Origin: Candidatus Heimdallarchaeota archaeon
GTDB taxonomy: Archaea; Asgardarchaeota; Heimdallarchaeia; Heimdallarchaeales; Kariarchaeaceae
Reading direction: 5' to 3'
DNA length: 6,758 nt
Assembly: GCA_030668165.1 (NCBI GenBank)
Contig: DAOUUM010000166.1
Span: 1 to 6,758, forward strand
The stretch's first letter is position 1, and each line of letters begins with the position of its first letter. This document shows positions 6,427 to 6,758 of this stretch, piece by piece. The notes beneath the pieces were generated by a model. The model did no database searches. It had not been told where the DNA came from and was given only the letters and a program-made list of their open reading frames with translations. The translations under genes and the position numbers were made by a program.

Positions 6427-6571
6427 TTTAATTTATAAAAATACACAAGTCTATTTGGTAATGACATCTGAAATTTCAATTTTATATAAAAGCTAAATAA
6501 TATATATGAATATTAAAATTGGTATCTAATGGGTGAAATAAGGTTAAGAACCCATAAGTATACTAATTTTT
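6427..6571 (+). other. Intergenic region between the tandem surface-protein genes
   Basis: These 145 bp hold the promoter of the second copy and no gene. I see no clear U-tract terminator after the stop at 6426; the longest T runs are of four. Read-through from the first gene into the second is therefore possible. The last 38 bp (6534-6571) are the conserved leader shared with the first gene. Confidence 0.5.
6481..6490 (+). promoter_or_regulatory. Strong TATA-like element before the second surface-protein gene
   Basis: TTTATATAAA is close to the archaeal TATA-box consensus. It predicts transcription from about 6510, with a leader near 60 nt. The aligned bases before the first copy (3774-3783, TCTGTTATTA) lack it, so the two paralogues may differ in promoter strength or start site. 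The weaker shared element at 6495-6504 is an alternative. Confidence 0.45.
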
Positions 6572-6758
6572 ATGAAAGGCGGGAATTCCGGTAAAATAAT
6601 TCTTCTAAGTATCTTGTTATTGATGTCTATAGCACCAGTGCAATCAATTAACAGTAAAGGAGATCCATCCTCTAGTACTACTTATTTGGATCTAGATCGG
6701 ACAGATTCAATAATTGATAATATCTTAATCAATCCAACTGAACCTACGATTAATGAAA
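6534..6758 (+). repeat. Direct repeat, copy 2 (continues past the window)
   Basis: This is the second copy of the 225-bp repeat described at 3827-4051, in the same orientation. It runs to the last base without losing similarity; everything after codon 43 is identical. I see no target duplication, terminal inverted repeats or transposase, so it looks like tandem gene duplication rather than an insertion element. Confidence 0.95.
6572..6758 (+). CDS. Second, tandem paralogue of the surface protein, partial (5' end only)
   Basis: There are 62 complete codons before the edge. The signal peptide (KIILLSILLLMSIAPVQS) and the following STTYLDLD and TDSIIDNILINPTEPTINE stretches match the first copy; 55 of 62 residues are identical. 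The changes are V18M, D27N, N28S, Q29K, N30G, L32P and Q43R, five of them clustered just after the predicted cleavage site. Of 13 base differences in the coding part, I count nine that fall in changed codons and four synonymous. Whether it keeps the P-like domain or the full length cannot be seen. It has the same leader and the same start without a Shine-Dalgarno as the first copy. Confidence 0.9.
   Translation, partial: MKGGNSGKIILLSILLLMSIAPVQSINSKGDPSSSTTYLDLDRTDSIIDNILINPTEPTINE

Noticed and set aside
6279..6479. 66-codon minus-strand frame at the end of the surface-protein gene
   Set aside because: It is mostly antisense to the membrane anchor region and has no domain.
3827..6758. Transposon or insertion sequence bounded by the 225-bp direct repeats
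   Set aside because: There is no transposase or integrase, the repeats include coding sequence with an intact start, and the second copy continues as a gene. Tandem gene duplication explains it better.

Overview
The window is AT-rich DNA that reads as archaeal. It holds a stand-alone Kae1-type tRNA modification enzyme, a Ras-superfamily small GTPase, little Shine-Dalgarno use and TATA-like promoter elements. A MglA/Rab-like GTPase beside kae1, together with large secreted multi-module proteins, points to an Asgard (Promethearchaeota) lineage. That placement is an inference from gene content, not a demonstrated result.

Layout, left to right. Positions 1-629 (minus) hold the N-terminal part of an unrecognised multi-pass membrane protein that runs off the left edge. 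A 124-bp divergent promoter region separates it from kae1 (754-1767, plus). kae1 meets a small GTPase gene (1764-2483, minus) tail to tail, and the two stop codons overlap by 4 bp. A 400-bp AT-rich spacer with a small hairpin and TATA-like sequence but no convincing gene lies between the GTPase and a GNAT acetyltransferase gene (2896-3687, possibly to 3735, minus). A short divergent promoter region then leads into the dominant gene (3865-6426, plus). It encodes an 853-residue exported, C-terminally anchored protein of about six beta-sandwich modules, with a P/Homo B-like domain embedded in the fourth module.

The most notable feature is at the right edge. From 6534 to the end, the leader and first 62 codons of the big surface-protein gene are repeated, with 211 of 225 bases identical and no gaps. 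A second tandem paralogue therefore starts here and continues outside the window. Differences are concentrated in a short patch just after the signal peptide, while the leader is almost unchanged. This looks like a locus of duplicated cell-surface proteins, a plausible site of gene conversion or copy-number change.

The genes do not form an obvious single pathway. kae1 and the GTPase are housekeeping or regulatory cytoplasmic proteins, and the GNAT enzyme's substrate is unknown. The surface-protein pair is the accessory, fast-changing part. No RNA gene, CRISPR array, transposase or attachment site was seen.
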